Shown here one piece after another: positions 28,369 through 36,476 of a stretch of 64,000 nt of DNA. The stretch lies in assembly GCF_003626915.1 (NCBI RefSeq), contig NZ_CP032570.1:1-64000 (forward strand), read 5' to 3'. Position numbers and translations under genes: made by a program. Under the pieces are notes generated by a model that was given only the letters and a program-made list of their open reading frames with translations, searched no databases and was not told the DNA's origin. This stretch comes from Tsuneonella amylolytica. GTDB taxonomy: Bacteria; Pseudomonadota; Alphaproteobacteria; Sphingomonadales; Sphingomonadaceae. Position 1 is the stretch's first letter. Each line of letters begins with the position of its first letter.

Positions 28369-29718
28369 GTGACTTACGACATTCATATCGTCGGCGGCGG
28401 GCTCGCGGGGAGCGAGGCTGCGTGGCAGCTGGGGAAGCGCGGTTTTCGTGTTCGCCTGTCCGAAATGCGCGGTGGAGGGGACACCACCCCCGCCCATCAG
28501 GGAAATGGCCTTGCCGAACTCGTCTGTTCCAACAGTTTCCGTTCGGACGACAGCGAGAAGAACGCCGTAGGCCTGCTTCACCACGAGATGCGCCGGCTCG
28601 ACAGTCTTGTCATGCGGGCGGGCGAGGAAGCCCGCGTGCCGGCCGGGTCGGCAATGGCGGTCGATCGCGACGTGTTTTCCGCCGCTGTCGAACGTGAACT
28701 GGCGGCGCTGCCCAACGTGGAGATCGTGCGCGAACGCATCGACGCTTTGCCCGGCAGCGGACCCGCCATCGTCGCCACCGGCCCGCTCACCGGCGCCGCG
28801 CTCGCCGGCAGCATCGCCGGTGCGACCGGGCAGGACAGCCTTGCCTTCTTCGATGCCATCGCGCCCATCGTCCACCGCGACAGCATCGACATGGACACCG
28901 CGTGGATGGCCGCGCGGTGGGATAAGGGCGGCAAAGACTACATCAATTGCCCGATGACACGCGACCAGTACGAGGCCTTCGTCCAAGGCCTCCTCGACGG
29001 CGAGAAGACCGAGTTCCGCGAGTGGGAAACCGACACGCCCTATTTCGATGGGTGCATGCCGATCGAGGTCATGGCCGAGCGCGGACCCGAGACTCTCCGT
29101 TTCGGCCCGATGAAGCCGGTCGGGCTCGACAATCCCCATGCCGCCACCCCCGAATATCCCAACGGGCGCTGGCCGCACGCGGTGGTGCAACTGCGGCAGG
29201 ACAACAAGCTCGGCACGCTATGGAACATGGTCGGCTTCCAGACCAAGCTGAAACACGCCGAACAGGTGCGGCTGTTCCGCACGATCCCGGGGCTCGAGAA
29301 TGCCGAGTTCGCGCGGCTCGGCGGCCTCCATCGCAACACCTTTTTGAACTCGCCGGTCGTGCTCGATCGGCAGCTTCGACTGAAGGGGAAGGAGCACGTT
29401 CGCTTCGCCGGGCAGGTCACGGGATGCGAGGGGTACGTCGAAAGCTCCGCGGTTGGCCTGATGGCGGGGCTGATGGCGGCAGCGGAATTGGCGGGCGAGG
29501 AATGGACCGCCCCGCCCCGCACGACCGCGCTGGGCGCGCTGCTGGCGCACATCACCGGCGATGCCGAGGCCGAGACCTACCAACCGATGAACGTGAATTT
29601 CGGTCTGTTCCCGCCGCTACCCGAAGTGAAGAAGAAGGCCCGCAAGGAGGCCTACACCGAGCGCGCCAAGGCCGATCTCGGCGAGTGGCTCGCCCTACGC
29701 GAACGCGTGCCCGCCTAG
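28369..29718 (+). CDS. trmFO: Folate-dependent tRNA (uracil-54-C5)-methyltransferase
   Basis: Makes ribothymidine-54 in the T-loop using methylene-tetrahydrofolate and FAD. The N-terminal FAD fold is [26 protein letters not shown] contains the conserved Cys53, and the later segment [12 protein letters not shown] is the family signature near the C-terminus. Length, 449 aa, is typical. GTG start at 28369. It overlaps the opposite-strand EF-hand gene by 4 bases (CTAG gives TAG on both strands). Confidence 0.95.
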   Translation: MTYDIHIVGGGLAGSEAAWQLGKRGFRVRLSEMRGGGDTTPAHQGNGLAELVCSNSFRSDDSEKNAVGLLHHEMRRLDSLVMRAGEEARVPAGSAMAVDRDVFSAAVERELAALPNVEIVRERIDALPGSGPAIVATGPLTGAALAGSIAGATGQDSLAFFDAIAPIVHRDSIDMDTAWMAARWDKGGKDYINCPMTRDQYEAFVQGLLDGEKTEFREWETDTPYFDGCMPIEVMAERGPETLRFGPMKPVGLDNPHAATPEYPNGRWPHAVVQLRQDNKLGTLWNMVGFQTKLKHAEQVRLFRTIPGLENAEFARLGGLHRNTFLNSPVVLDRQLRLKGKEHVRFAGQVTGCEGYVESSAVGLMAGLMAAAELAGEEWTAPPRTTALGALLAHITGDAEAETYQPMNVNFGLFPPLPEVKKKARKEAYTERAKADLGEWLALRERVPA

Positions 29719-30176
29719 CAGCGGCAGGCAGGCTTGCGCGAGGCGGGCTTGGGCGCGGTCGTGGCGAATTCGGCTATGTCGAGTTCGCGATTGGCATTCC
29801 GGTCGGCCTTCTCGAACCGGTCGACGGTCGCAACCGCCCATTCTTCGAAATCGAGTAGGTTGTTGCCGTCCTTGTCGAGCTTGCGAAACGCGTCGGAGCG
29901 GGTCGAAAGCATCTCGTTGCGCGTGATCCGCCGGTCGCGGTTGCGATCGTAGCGGAAGAAGCGCTGCTCCTCCTTGGTCAGTTCGGTCGCTTCCGGCGGC
30001 GCGGGGCCGCGGAAATCGCCCGGATCGGCGGTGGGCAGGTCTTCGGGCAAGGGCTTTTCCGGCTGCGCCATCGGCGGCGGCGCGCCCTGTTCGACCTGGG
30101 CGCGGCCCTGCCACCAAAATACGCCGATACCGGCAAGAACGAGGGCCAGCACCGCCCCCAGCACCAGTCTGTTCAT
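29715..30176 (-). CDS. EF-hand calcium-binding protein, membrane-anchored
   Basis: 153 aa. An N-terminal hydrophobic segment (about 4-22) acts as a signal anchor, followed by a Pro-rich spacer (to about 62). Three EF-hand loops follow: D77-E88, D101-E112 and D125-E136, each with Asp or Asn at the first, third and fifth positions and Glu at twelve. The C-terminus ends in CRC. A periplasmic calcium-binding role is inferred. No enzyme domain is present. It follows the synthase-like gene by 35 bases. Confidence 0.85.
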   Translation of the reverse strand: MNRLVLGAVLALVLAGIGVFWWQGRAQVEQGAPPPMAQPEKPLPEDLPTADPGDFRGPAPPEATELTKEEQRFFRYDRNRDRRITRNEMLSTRSDAFRKLDKDGNNLLDFEEWAVATVDRFEKADRNANRELDIAEFATTAPKPASRKPACRC

Positions 30177-30211
30177 GGCCTGCGACCCCCGCCCATTATA
30201 GTCGTCATAGC

Positions 30212-30859
30212 CTAACGGCCGAACATGCCAAGCCGCATCGCCGCGAGCACGGCGCCCCGCCCGGCCAGCATCGGCTCGCCCCGAACCAGAGACCGGGCCG
30301 CCAGCCCGTCGAGTACCGCGACCCCGCGCAGATTGCGCGATATCGAGACAGGCGGCGGAAGCGCGCGTCCCATCGTACGGGCGACGACGCTTCCCGCACC
30401 ATGCGCGACCTCGGCCAGAGCCCAGCGCCTGCCGGCAACGGATGCTGCTTCGGCTTCGGCCTCGGCACCGATCATGCCCGCCAGCTCAGCCAATGCCGCC
30501 CCTCGCGCTTCGGCGAAAATGGTGATCGACCCCTCCATAGGCTCGTCGTCGCCGAGCATCTGCTCCCATCTGTCCACCAGCGCCGAAAGTGCCTCCTCGT
30601 GCTCCGCCCACGTCGATCCGATGGCACTGAGCAACGGTTCGCCGGCGGGCCGGTCATCCGCCACCTCCGCCAGCCGCTCGCGCCACCAGGCGAACTTGAT
30701 CTGAGCTAGCATCGCCTCGCGCGCCTGCCCGACGATCCCCGCCAGACGCGTGTCGAGCGCGAAAAGAGTGGCCAGCGGAGCACGGGTCGCCATCGGTTGC
30801 CAGGCAAGCGCAACCGCGAGGTGATCCGGCAAATTTCCGTTAACCATATGGTTTGACAT
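30212..30859 (-). CDS. Short squalene/phytoene-synthase-like protein
   Basis: 215 aa with the start of the squalene/phytoene synthase fold: FALDTRLAGIVGQAREAMLAQIKFAWWRE is the family's first helical block (quoted as landmarks FALDTRL and IKFAWWRE). It is shorter than real synthases (about 280-350 aa), and the second aspartate-rich DxxxD motif is not visible. It may be a non-catalytic homologue, like mitochondrial NDUFAF6, rather than a carotenoid enzyme. No crt genes are nearby. The start codon region overlaps the palindrome AACCATATGGTT and the promoter of the divergent pilus operon. Confidence 0.65.
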   Translation of the reverse strand: MSNHMVNGNLPDHLAVALAWQPMATRAPLATLFALDTRLAGIVGQAREAMLAQIKFAWWRERLAEVADDRPAGEPLLSAIGSTWAEHEEALSALVDRWEQMLGDDEPMEGSITIFAEARGAALAELAGMIGAEAEAEAASVAGRRWALAEVAHGAGSVVARTMGRALPPPVSISRNLRGVAVLDGLAARSLVRGEPMLAGRGAVLAAMRLGMFGR

Positions 30860-30881
30860 GGCGATTACCAGCTTTCGCTAT
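30840..30881 (+). promoter_or_regulatory. Promoter and CtrA-like motif of first TadG-E-E set
   Basis: TTAACCAT (30840-30847) matches the CtrA-type half-site known from alphaproteobacterial cell-cycle promoters, and is part of the perfect palindrome AACCATATGGTT (30842-30853). A perfect -35 hexamer TTGACA lies at 30853-30858, with CGCTAT at 30876-30881 after 17 bases as the -10. The first pilus gene starts 19 bases further on. The operator-like site is just upstream of the -35, a position suited to activation. It is also inside the 5' end of the divergent gene. Confidence 0.6.
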
Positions 30882-30900
30882 CGATTGGTCGAAGGACTCA

Positions 30901-32250
30901 ATGCGCAAGGTGCTTATGATCGGCAAACTCCGTCGCTTCGCGAACGAATTGGTGCGCTGTCGTTCAGGCAACGCGATGATGCTGACGGCCGTGGCGTTAC
31001 CCGGCCTTCTTGCAGGCGTGGGCTACGGCGCTGACACAGCGCAGATGTACATGATCCAGCGCGAATTGCAGCACGCTGCCGATCAGGGCGCCATCGCAGG
31101 TGCCTGGACGCTGGCCTACAAGGACACCGGTTCGACATATAACGGTCGGGCGACGAAGGAGTTCACGAACAACCTGAGCATGGCGAAAAAATATGTGGCT
31201 GCGCCGATCGTGCCCGTCATTACGCGCGGCAACTACAAGGGCGGCACCGAGAACACGGTGGTGCTGCGGGCATCGGTTTCGGTCAATCTGCCCTTCACCA
31301 AGCTCGTCCGGTCCACCCCCACCGTCATCGCGGTCAATTCCGAAGCGGCCTACGCCGCCGGCACCGTTCACCAGGCATGCCTGCGTACGCTCAAGAAGAA
31401 CGCCGACGGTACCTTCCAGATCGGCAACGGCGCGACCGTCATCGCGAACTGCGGGGTGATGGCGATCTCCTGTGCGCCAGGCGCGATCAAGATCGCGGAA
31501 AACGCGACCATCGACATCGCGAAGATCACGGCATGCAACAAGGATGCGGCGATAATTCCGTCAACCTACACCGGCGAACTCGTGCTGGATCAGGCGATCG
31601 GCAACTACACCAACGACCTGTTTGGCCCGGAACCGGCGGAAACCACCCCGCAGAAGACGTACGACTGCAAGAACGCGCCTCATAAAACTACCTACACGAT
31701 CAACCAAGGGTTGTATAAGTCCGGTATCAAGGTCGCCTGCGACACGTTTTTCAATCCCGGCATCTATTATGTCGAGACCGAACTCGACCTGACGGCCAAC
31801 GCGGTCGTCAGCGGCTACGGCGTGATGTTCGTTCTGCGCAAGGGTGCGACGCTCAAGCTCGGCGGCAGCGGGGCCAACGGAACGGGCGGCGGCGGCAACA
31901 TCAAGAGCAGCCTCAACCTCACCCCGCCGACCGCCTCGAAGCTGCTGGCGATGGGCTACACCGAGGACTTCGCGAAGAAGTACGAGAACGTCCTGATCAT
32001 CTCGGACAACACCGAGACCGAGGTCGACCACCAGATCAACGGAAACGCCGACCTGCACATCCAGGGCAAGATCCACCTGCCAAGCGGGAACGTGAAGGTG
32101 AACGGCAATGCCAAGGCGGCAGACGGGGTCTGCTTCCAGATCACGTCCTACACGCTGGAGGTCACCGGCGGCGCCTATCTCTACACCCTATGCAACGAAA
32201 CCGAGACGAACTCGCTGTCGGTCGTCGCGGGCGTGAGACTGATTTCGTGA
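30901..32250 (+). CDS. TadG-like pilus protein, no vWA domain
   Basis: 449 aa. The N-terminus has a TadG/TadE-type lead: basic stretch, CRSGNAMML, then a hydrophobic helix (about 25-45) and an AADQGAIAGAW helix. The middle is Cys-rich, with about nine cysteines. The C-terminal part (about 320-440) is Gly/Asn-rich with alternating residues (INGNADLHI, VKVNGNAKA, LEVTGGAYL), suggesting a beta-helix. No von Willebrand A domain is seen. ATG 30901 has AAGGA upstream. It heads a set of three overlapping genes, and probably sits at the cell surface or in the periplasm as part of a Tad-type apparatus. Confidence 0.75.
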   Translation: MRKVLMIGKLRRFANELVRCRSGNAMMLTAVALPGLLAGVGYGADTAQMYMIQRELQHAADQGAIAGAWTLAYKDTGSTYNGRATKEFTNNLSMAKKYVAAPIVPVITRGNYKGGTENTVVLRASVSVNLPFTKLVRSTPTVIAVNSEAAYAAGTVHQACLRTLKKNADGTFQIGNGATVIANCGVMAISCAPGAIKIAENATIDIAKITACNKDAAIIPSTYTGELVLDQAIGNYTNDLFGPEPAETTPQKTYDCKNAPHKTTYTINQGLYKSGIKVACDTFFNPGIYYVETELDLTANAVVSGYGVMFVLRKGATLKLGGSGANGTGGGGNIKSSLNLTPPTASKLLAMGYTEDFAKKYENVLIISDNTETEVDHQINGNADLHIQGKIHLPSGNVKVNGNAKAADGVCFQITSYTLEVTGGAYLYTLCNETETNSLSVVAGVRLIS

Positions 32251-32699
32251 CGGCATTCTTCCGTTCCCTTTTGCATTGCACGAAAGGCACGCCGGTCATC
32301 GAAACCGCGATCGTGGCGCCGGTTCTGGGCATCATGATGATGGGGACTTTCGAGATGGGCATGATCGTGCAGAAGCAGCAGGAACTCCAAAGCGCCGCCA
32401 CGGAAGCGGAGTCCATCATTCTTGCCGCCGCCGCAGGTGCGGGCGTCACCTCGACCAAGCTGAAGGAACTGCTCTCGACCTCGACCGGTCTGCCGCAGGC
32501 GAACATCGATCTCGTCGCCAGGAAAAGGTGCGGCAATGCGACCGATATGGTCGATCCAGCGGCAGCATGTCCCTCCGGCCAGCAAACCTACCAATTTATC
32601 GTCGCGACGTTTCGATCGTCCTACGCTCCCATATGGAAACAGTTCGGTCTGGGCTCGACGCTGAATTACTCGGTAAAGCGGACGGTACAGGTCGGATGA
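32247..32699 (+). CDS. TadE-like pseudopilin 1
   Basis: 150 aa pseudopilin. The lead FFRSLLHCTKG ends at a prepilin-peptidase type site, G followed by TPVIE with Glu at +5, then a hydrophobic helix TAIVAPVLGIMMMG. The C-terminal part has a Cys pair (KRCGNAT and ACPSGQQ) that may form a disulfide. The GTG start overlaps the stop of the upstream TadG-like gene (GTGA), and the 3' end overlaps the next gene (ATGA), so the three are translationally coupled. Confidence 0.78.
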   Translation: MTAFFRSLLHCTKGTPVIETAIVAPVLGIMMMGTFEMGMIVQKQQELQSAATEAESIILAAAAGAGVTSTKLKELLSTSTGLPQANIDLVARKRCGNATDMVDPAAACPSGQQTYQFIVATFRSSYAPIWKQFGLGSTLNYSVKRTVQVG

Positions 32700-33142
32700 A
32701 GAGCGCTCGGCATCTTGTTCGCGATGTTCGGGGCGCGACTATCGTAGAGTTCGCTTTGATCGCGCCGATCCTCGTCACGATGTTGCTCGGGGTGATCCAG
32801 ATCGGCACTTGGGTGCAGGGCTACAATGCGGTGCGCAACGTGGTGAACGAGACGAGCCGTTTCGCGACGGTCGAGTTCCAGCGCGGTAACAAGATCTCGG
32901 ACGAAGCGATCGCGACCCGCGCACGGCAGGTTGCCGTTAGCAACAAATATGCCTTGGTCGAGGCGGCACTCACGCCGACAGTGGTTCGCAAGACAACACA
33001 GGTGAGCGGCGTACGTCAAATGAATCTCAAGATCGTTTACCAGGCGCCGACTTTCGTGCCCTTCGTGGGCGAAGTGATCCCCGCAATTCAGTACAACCGG
33101 GACATCTACGTCTACGACGATAAGGCGGTCGCCGGAATCTGA
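32696..33142 (+). CDS. TadE-like pseudopilin 2
   Basis: 148 aa. Basic lead, then RG followed by ATIVE (Glu at +5), and helix FALIAPILVTMLLGVIQIG. The C-terminal region is beta-rich, with no cysteine seen. It completes the first TadG-E-E set. The start overlaps the previous stop as ATGA. A short hairpin follows 1 base after its stop. Confidence 0.8.
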   Translation: MKSARHLVRDVRGATIVEFALIAPILVTMLLGVIQIGTWVQGYNAVRNVVNETSRFATVEFQRGNKISDEAIATRARQVAVSNKYALVEAALTPTVVRKTTQVSGVRQMNLKIVYQAPTFVPFVGEVIPAIQYNRDIYVYDDKAVAGI

Positions 33143-33143
33143 T

Positions 33144-33193
33144 CGGGACAAGTCCCGTCGCCACAGCCCCAGTTGCCGAATTAACCATTATCG
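33144..33193 (+). promoter_or_regulatory. Gap between TadG-E-E sets: hairpin and CtrA-like motif
   Basis: Right after the stop comes the inverted repeat CGGGAC/GTCCCG (33144-33157), which could slow or end transcription. It has no T-run. TTAACCAT recurs at 33181-33188, only 5 bases before the TTG at 33194. If the next gene really starts at GTG 33233, the motif lies 45 bases upstream, similar to the 53 bases seen before the first set. No clear -35/-10 pair was found. Confidence 0.45.
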
Positions 33194-35197
33194 TTGAGCA
33201 AGACGTTAGCCGGCCCCCCTTACCGCGTTCGCGTGGCTTCGAGCGTTCTCCCGAATATCAAGCGCCTATTCCGGCTGATCGCGCATCTTGCCGGTGATCG
33301 ATCGGGCAACACGCTTGCTTTGATCGCTGCGGCGATCGCGCCCATCATGGCGATGGTCGGCGGCGGTGTGGATATGGGCCGCTCCTACCTCGCCCAGGCG
33401 CGATTGCAGCAGGCGTGCGACGCGGGGGTGCTGGCGGCACGCAAGCGTCTGGGTTCGGAAGCCCTGGTGACCGGCGCGATACCTGACGATGCGGGGACCA
33501 TCGGTCAGCGGTTCTTCAACATCAATTTCCGGCGCGACGCCTACGGATCGACGGGGCGCGAATTCGCCATGACGCTGGAAGACGACTACGCCATTTCGGG
33601 TGTCGCCAGGGCGACGATACCGACCACGATCATGCGCATTTTCGGGTTCGAGCAGATGCCGCTCGAGGTCAGCTGCATGGCGCAGATCAACTTCGCCAAT
33701 ACCGACGTCATGATGGTCCTCGACGTCACGGGTTCGATGTCCGAAACCAACCCCGGCGATACATCGTCCCGGATGGATACGATGAAGGCGACCATCCGCA
33801 ATTTCCACTCGCAACTTGCCGCCGCGAGCGGCGCGGAATCGCGCATTCGTTACGGCTTCGTGCCCTATTCGACGAACGTGAACGTCGGCGGCCTGCTGAA
33901 AGACGAATGGGTTGTCCCCAAATGGACCTACCAGTCGCGCGATTTGAAAACCGAAGAGGGGCCGGTTACGACCCGCACCTACAATCGCAACTGGACGGCA
34001 GTCAGCGGGACAAGAGGTGCTGCGAGCGTCGAGACGACCTATCCGGCGACATACCTCGAGGCGAAACCCGGCTATTCCTATCTCGACGCCTTCGAAAACC
34101 TGATCGTGGTGCCCGATCGGGCGGCGACCTATTCCTGTGACAGACCCAACCCGGCGAACTCGTTTTCATCGAACGATATCATAACGGGCTCGACCACCCA
34201 GCCCTATATCGGCCTGCCACCCGGCACGCGCAAAATCGAATACCATCGGCTGACGGAAAACGGCACGCGCTACTGGACGGACCGCAGCGGTGACACTTGC
34301 TACGTCAAGAAGCAGGTTTACGATGGTTTCGTCCAAACATACGAACGGGTGACCGATCCCCAGCTCAACCTCATCAGTCGATGGAACTACCGCCCGATCG
34401 AATACGACGTCGCCGATTGGCGCACGCGCGGCAACGGCTGCATCGAAGAACGCGATACCTACGAAATAGGCGACTACGCTTCGGTCGATCTGGCAAAGGC
34501 GATCGACCTCGATATCGACCGCGTCCCCACCGCGGGCGAGCCGGCGACGCAATGGCGACCGATGCGTCCCGATCTGGTCTATGCGCGTGCGATGCGGTGG
34601 AACAACACCGGCGCCTTTCAGGCCGAGCCGATCGTTACAAACGACGAATACGTAAAGCCGCAGTCGCTTGGCACCGCGGCCTGTCCCGCGGCCGCGCGCA
34701 AGCTGTCGACCATGACCAGGACTCAGCTGGACAGCTTTCTTGACAGTCTGCAACCGACCGGCAGCACCTATCACGATATCGGCATGATCTGGGGCGGGCG
34801 CCTGATCTCGCCGACCGGACTGTTCGCCAGCGAAAACGCGGACGTGGCGGGCAAGACCACCGGGCGCCATCTCATTTTCCTGACCGACGGTGAGACCGCC
34901 CCTCTCGACCTCAGCTACTCCAGCTATGGAATGGAGCCGATCGACCGGCGCCGATGGTCGAAGAGTTCCGTGCTTTCCTTGACCCAGACGGTGGAGAACC
35001 GCTTCGCTTTCGCCTGCAAGGAAGTGCGCAAGAGGAACGTCACCGTATGGGTCATCGGGTTCGGCACCGAGCTTAACGAAACGATGAAGGAATGCGCCGG
35101 CCCGGGCCGCTATTTCGAGGCAGCCGATGCGACCCATCTCAACGCGTCCTTTGCCGCGATCGCGAAAAGCATCGCTCGCCTTCGGATCGAACGATGA
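33194..35197 (+). CDS. TadG-like pilus protein with von Willebrand A domain
   Basis: 667 aa. The N-terminal TadG segment (GDRSGNTLALIAAAIAPIMA helix, about 35-55) precedes an AACDAGV-like helix (QQACDAGVLAARKRL). The vWA domain starts near 170. The MIDAS motif is DVTGSMS with Asp177, and the FLTDGETAP strand near 570 belongs to the same fold. A long Tyr/Thr-rich insert separates them. TTG at 33194 lacks a ribosome site. GTG at 33233 is an alternative that still keeps the whole domain. It heads the second TadG-E-E set and may sense adhesion or force. Confidence 0.85.
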   Translation: MSKTLAGPPYRVRVASSVLPNIKRLFRLIAHLAGDRSGNTLALIAAAIAPIMAMVGGGVDMGRSYLAQARLQQACDAGVLAARKRLGSEALVTGAIPDDAGTIGQRFFNINFRRDAYGSTGREFAMTLEDDYAISGVARATIPTTIMRIFGFEQMPLEVSCMAQINFANTDVMMVLDVTGSMSETNPGDTSSRMDTMKATIRNFHSQLAAASGAESRIRYGFVPYSTNVNVGGLLKDEWVVPKWTYQSRDLKTEEGPVTTRTYNRNWTAVSGTRGAASVETTYPATYLEAKPGYSYLDAFENLIVVPDRAATYSCDRPNPANSFSSNDIITGSTTQPYIGLPPGTRKIEYHRLTENGTRYWTDRSGDTCYVKKQVYDGFVQTYERVTDPQLNLISRWNYRPIEYDVADWRTRGNGCIEERDTYEIGDYASVDLAKAIDLDIDRVPTAGEPATQWRPMRPDLVYARAMRWNNTGAFQAEPIVTNDEYVKPQSLGTAACPAAARKLSTMTRTQLDSFLDSLQPTGSTYHDIGMIWGGRLISPTGLFASENADVAGKTTGRHLIFLTDGETAPLDLSYSSYGMEPIDRRRWSKSSVLSLTQTVENRFAFACKEVRKRNVTVWVIGFGTELNETMKECAGPGRYFEAADATHLNASFAAIAKSIARLRIER

Positions 35198-35781
35198 GAC
35201 GAGGTCGCACTCTCGCCGCCGACACGGCGGGCGCCGCGCTGGTCGAGTTCGCGATGGTGGCGCCGGTGCTGCTCGTCTTGCTGCTGGGGCTCTTCGAATT
35301 GGGTTACAACTACTACACCGCCGCCCAGTTGCAGGGCGCGGTGCAGAAGGCGGCGCGTGATTCCTCCACGGAGCGTGCGAACGCCGGTACGGAGGCCATC
35401 GACGACGCGGTGACCGCGGCGGTCCGCAGGATCGTGCCCAACGCGGGCCTCGAGTTCTCGCGCAAGGCCTATTCGACCTTCAGCGACGTCCATCGGCCCG
35501 AGGAGTTCACCGACCTGGACGAAAACGGAATCTGCAACGACGGCGAACCGTTCGAGGATGCCAACGGGAATGGCATCTACGACACCGATCGGGGCATCGC
35601 CGGCGGCGGCGGGGCGCGCGATGCGGTCCTGTACGTCGTACGTGTCAGTTACCGGCGCGCGTTTAACGTGAGCGGGCTTATCGGCCTGTCCGACCGGGTC
35701 GAAACCCAGACAACGACCGTTCTTCGCAATCAGCCTTGGGACGCCCAGCGTGTTCGCGCAGGCGTAGGGCACTGCGTATGA
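35194..35781 (+). CDS. TadE-like pseudopilin 3 with calcium-loop-like insert
   Basis: 195 aa. AG followed by AALVE (Glu at +5) precedes the hydrophobic helix FAMVAPVLLVLLLGLFELG. A central insert (about 107-135) holds DLDENGICNDGEPF and DANGNGIYDTD, dense with Asp/Asn and glycine as in calcium-binding loops. Such loops are not part of a standard TadE. The start overlaps the TadG stop as ATGA. Periplasmic or surface exposure is inferred. Confidence 0.78.
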   Translation: MRRGRTLAADTAGAALVEFAMVAPVLLVLLLGLFELGYNYYTAAQLQGAVQKAARDSSTERANAGTEAIDDAVTAAVRRIVPNAGLEFSRKAYSTFSDVHRPEEFTDLDENGICNDGEPFEDANGNGIYDTDRGIAGGGGARDAVLYVVRVSYRRAFNVSGLIGLSDRVETQTTTVLRNQPWDAQRVRAGVGHCV

Positions 35782-36467
35782 TCCGGCTTTCCGCATTGGT
35801 CCGACGCATCCTGCGGAGCCGATCCGGCACGGCACTGACCGAGTTCGCGCTCGCCGCGCCGGTTCTCATGGCCGCCGGGCTCTGGGGCGTGGAGACGGCC
35901 AATCAGGCGATCGTGCAAATGCGGATCAACCAAATCGCCGTGCTGGTCGCCGACAACGCCGCCCGGGTCGGCGAGAACTCCCTTCTGGGAGAAGCAAAGG
36001 TCTACGAAGCCGATATCAACGACGTTTTGTACGGTGCGCATGTACAGAACGGTTCGTCGTCAGACTTCTACGATCATGGCCGGGTCATCCTGTCCAGCCT
36101 GGAAGTCGTCCCGGATACCGAAGACACGCAATACATCCATTGGCAGAGATGTATGGGCAAGCTGACGTACGCCTCGTCCTATGGTGTAGCGGGTGACGGC
36201 AAGGACGGCAGGCTCGCCGGCCTCGGCCCCCCCGGCGAGGAGATCATCGCCTACAAGGGCGAAGCGGTCATGTTCGTCGAGGTCGCCTACGTCTATCAGC
36301 CGATCATCTCGGACGCATTCACTGCCGCCGGCACGCTCACCGCCACGGCAGCCTTCAACGTGCGCGAAAACCGCGACCTGACCGACGTGTACCAGAGCAA
36401 GCCGTCGGCTCCGGACCCCGTAGCCGACTGCACTCGGCACCAGAACATCGCCGAATACTACGGCTAG
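35778..36467 (+). CDS. TadE-like pseudopilin 4
   Basis: 229 aa, the longest of the four. RSRSG followed by TALTE (Glu at +5) and the helix FALAAPVLMAAGLWGVE. The rest is mixed alpha/beta with Cys in QRCMGKL and ADCTRHQ. It closes the second set. The start overlaps the previous stop (ATGA). The stop faces pdhB with a 9-base gap, with no obvious terminator between. Confidence 0.75.
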   Translation: MIRLSALVRRILRSRSGTALTEFALAAPVLMAAGLWGVETANQAIVQMRINQIAVLVADNAARVGENSLLGEAKVYEADINDVLYGAHVQNGSSSDFYDHGRVILSSLEVVPDTEDTQYIHWQRCMGKLTYASSYGVAGDGKDGRLAGLGPPGEEIIAYKGEAVMFVEVAYVYQPIISDAFTAAGTLTATAAFNVRENRDLTDVYQSKPSAPDPVADCTRHQNIAEYYG

Positions 36468-36476
36468 AACGGCCTG

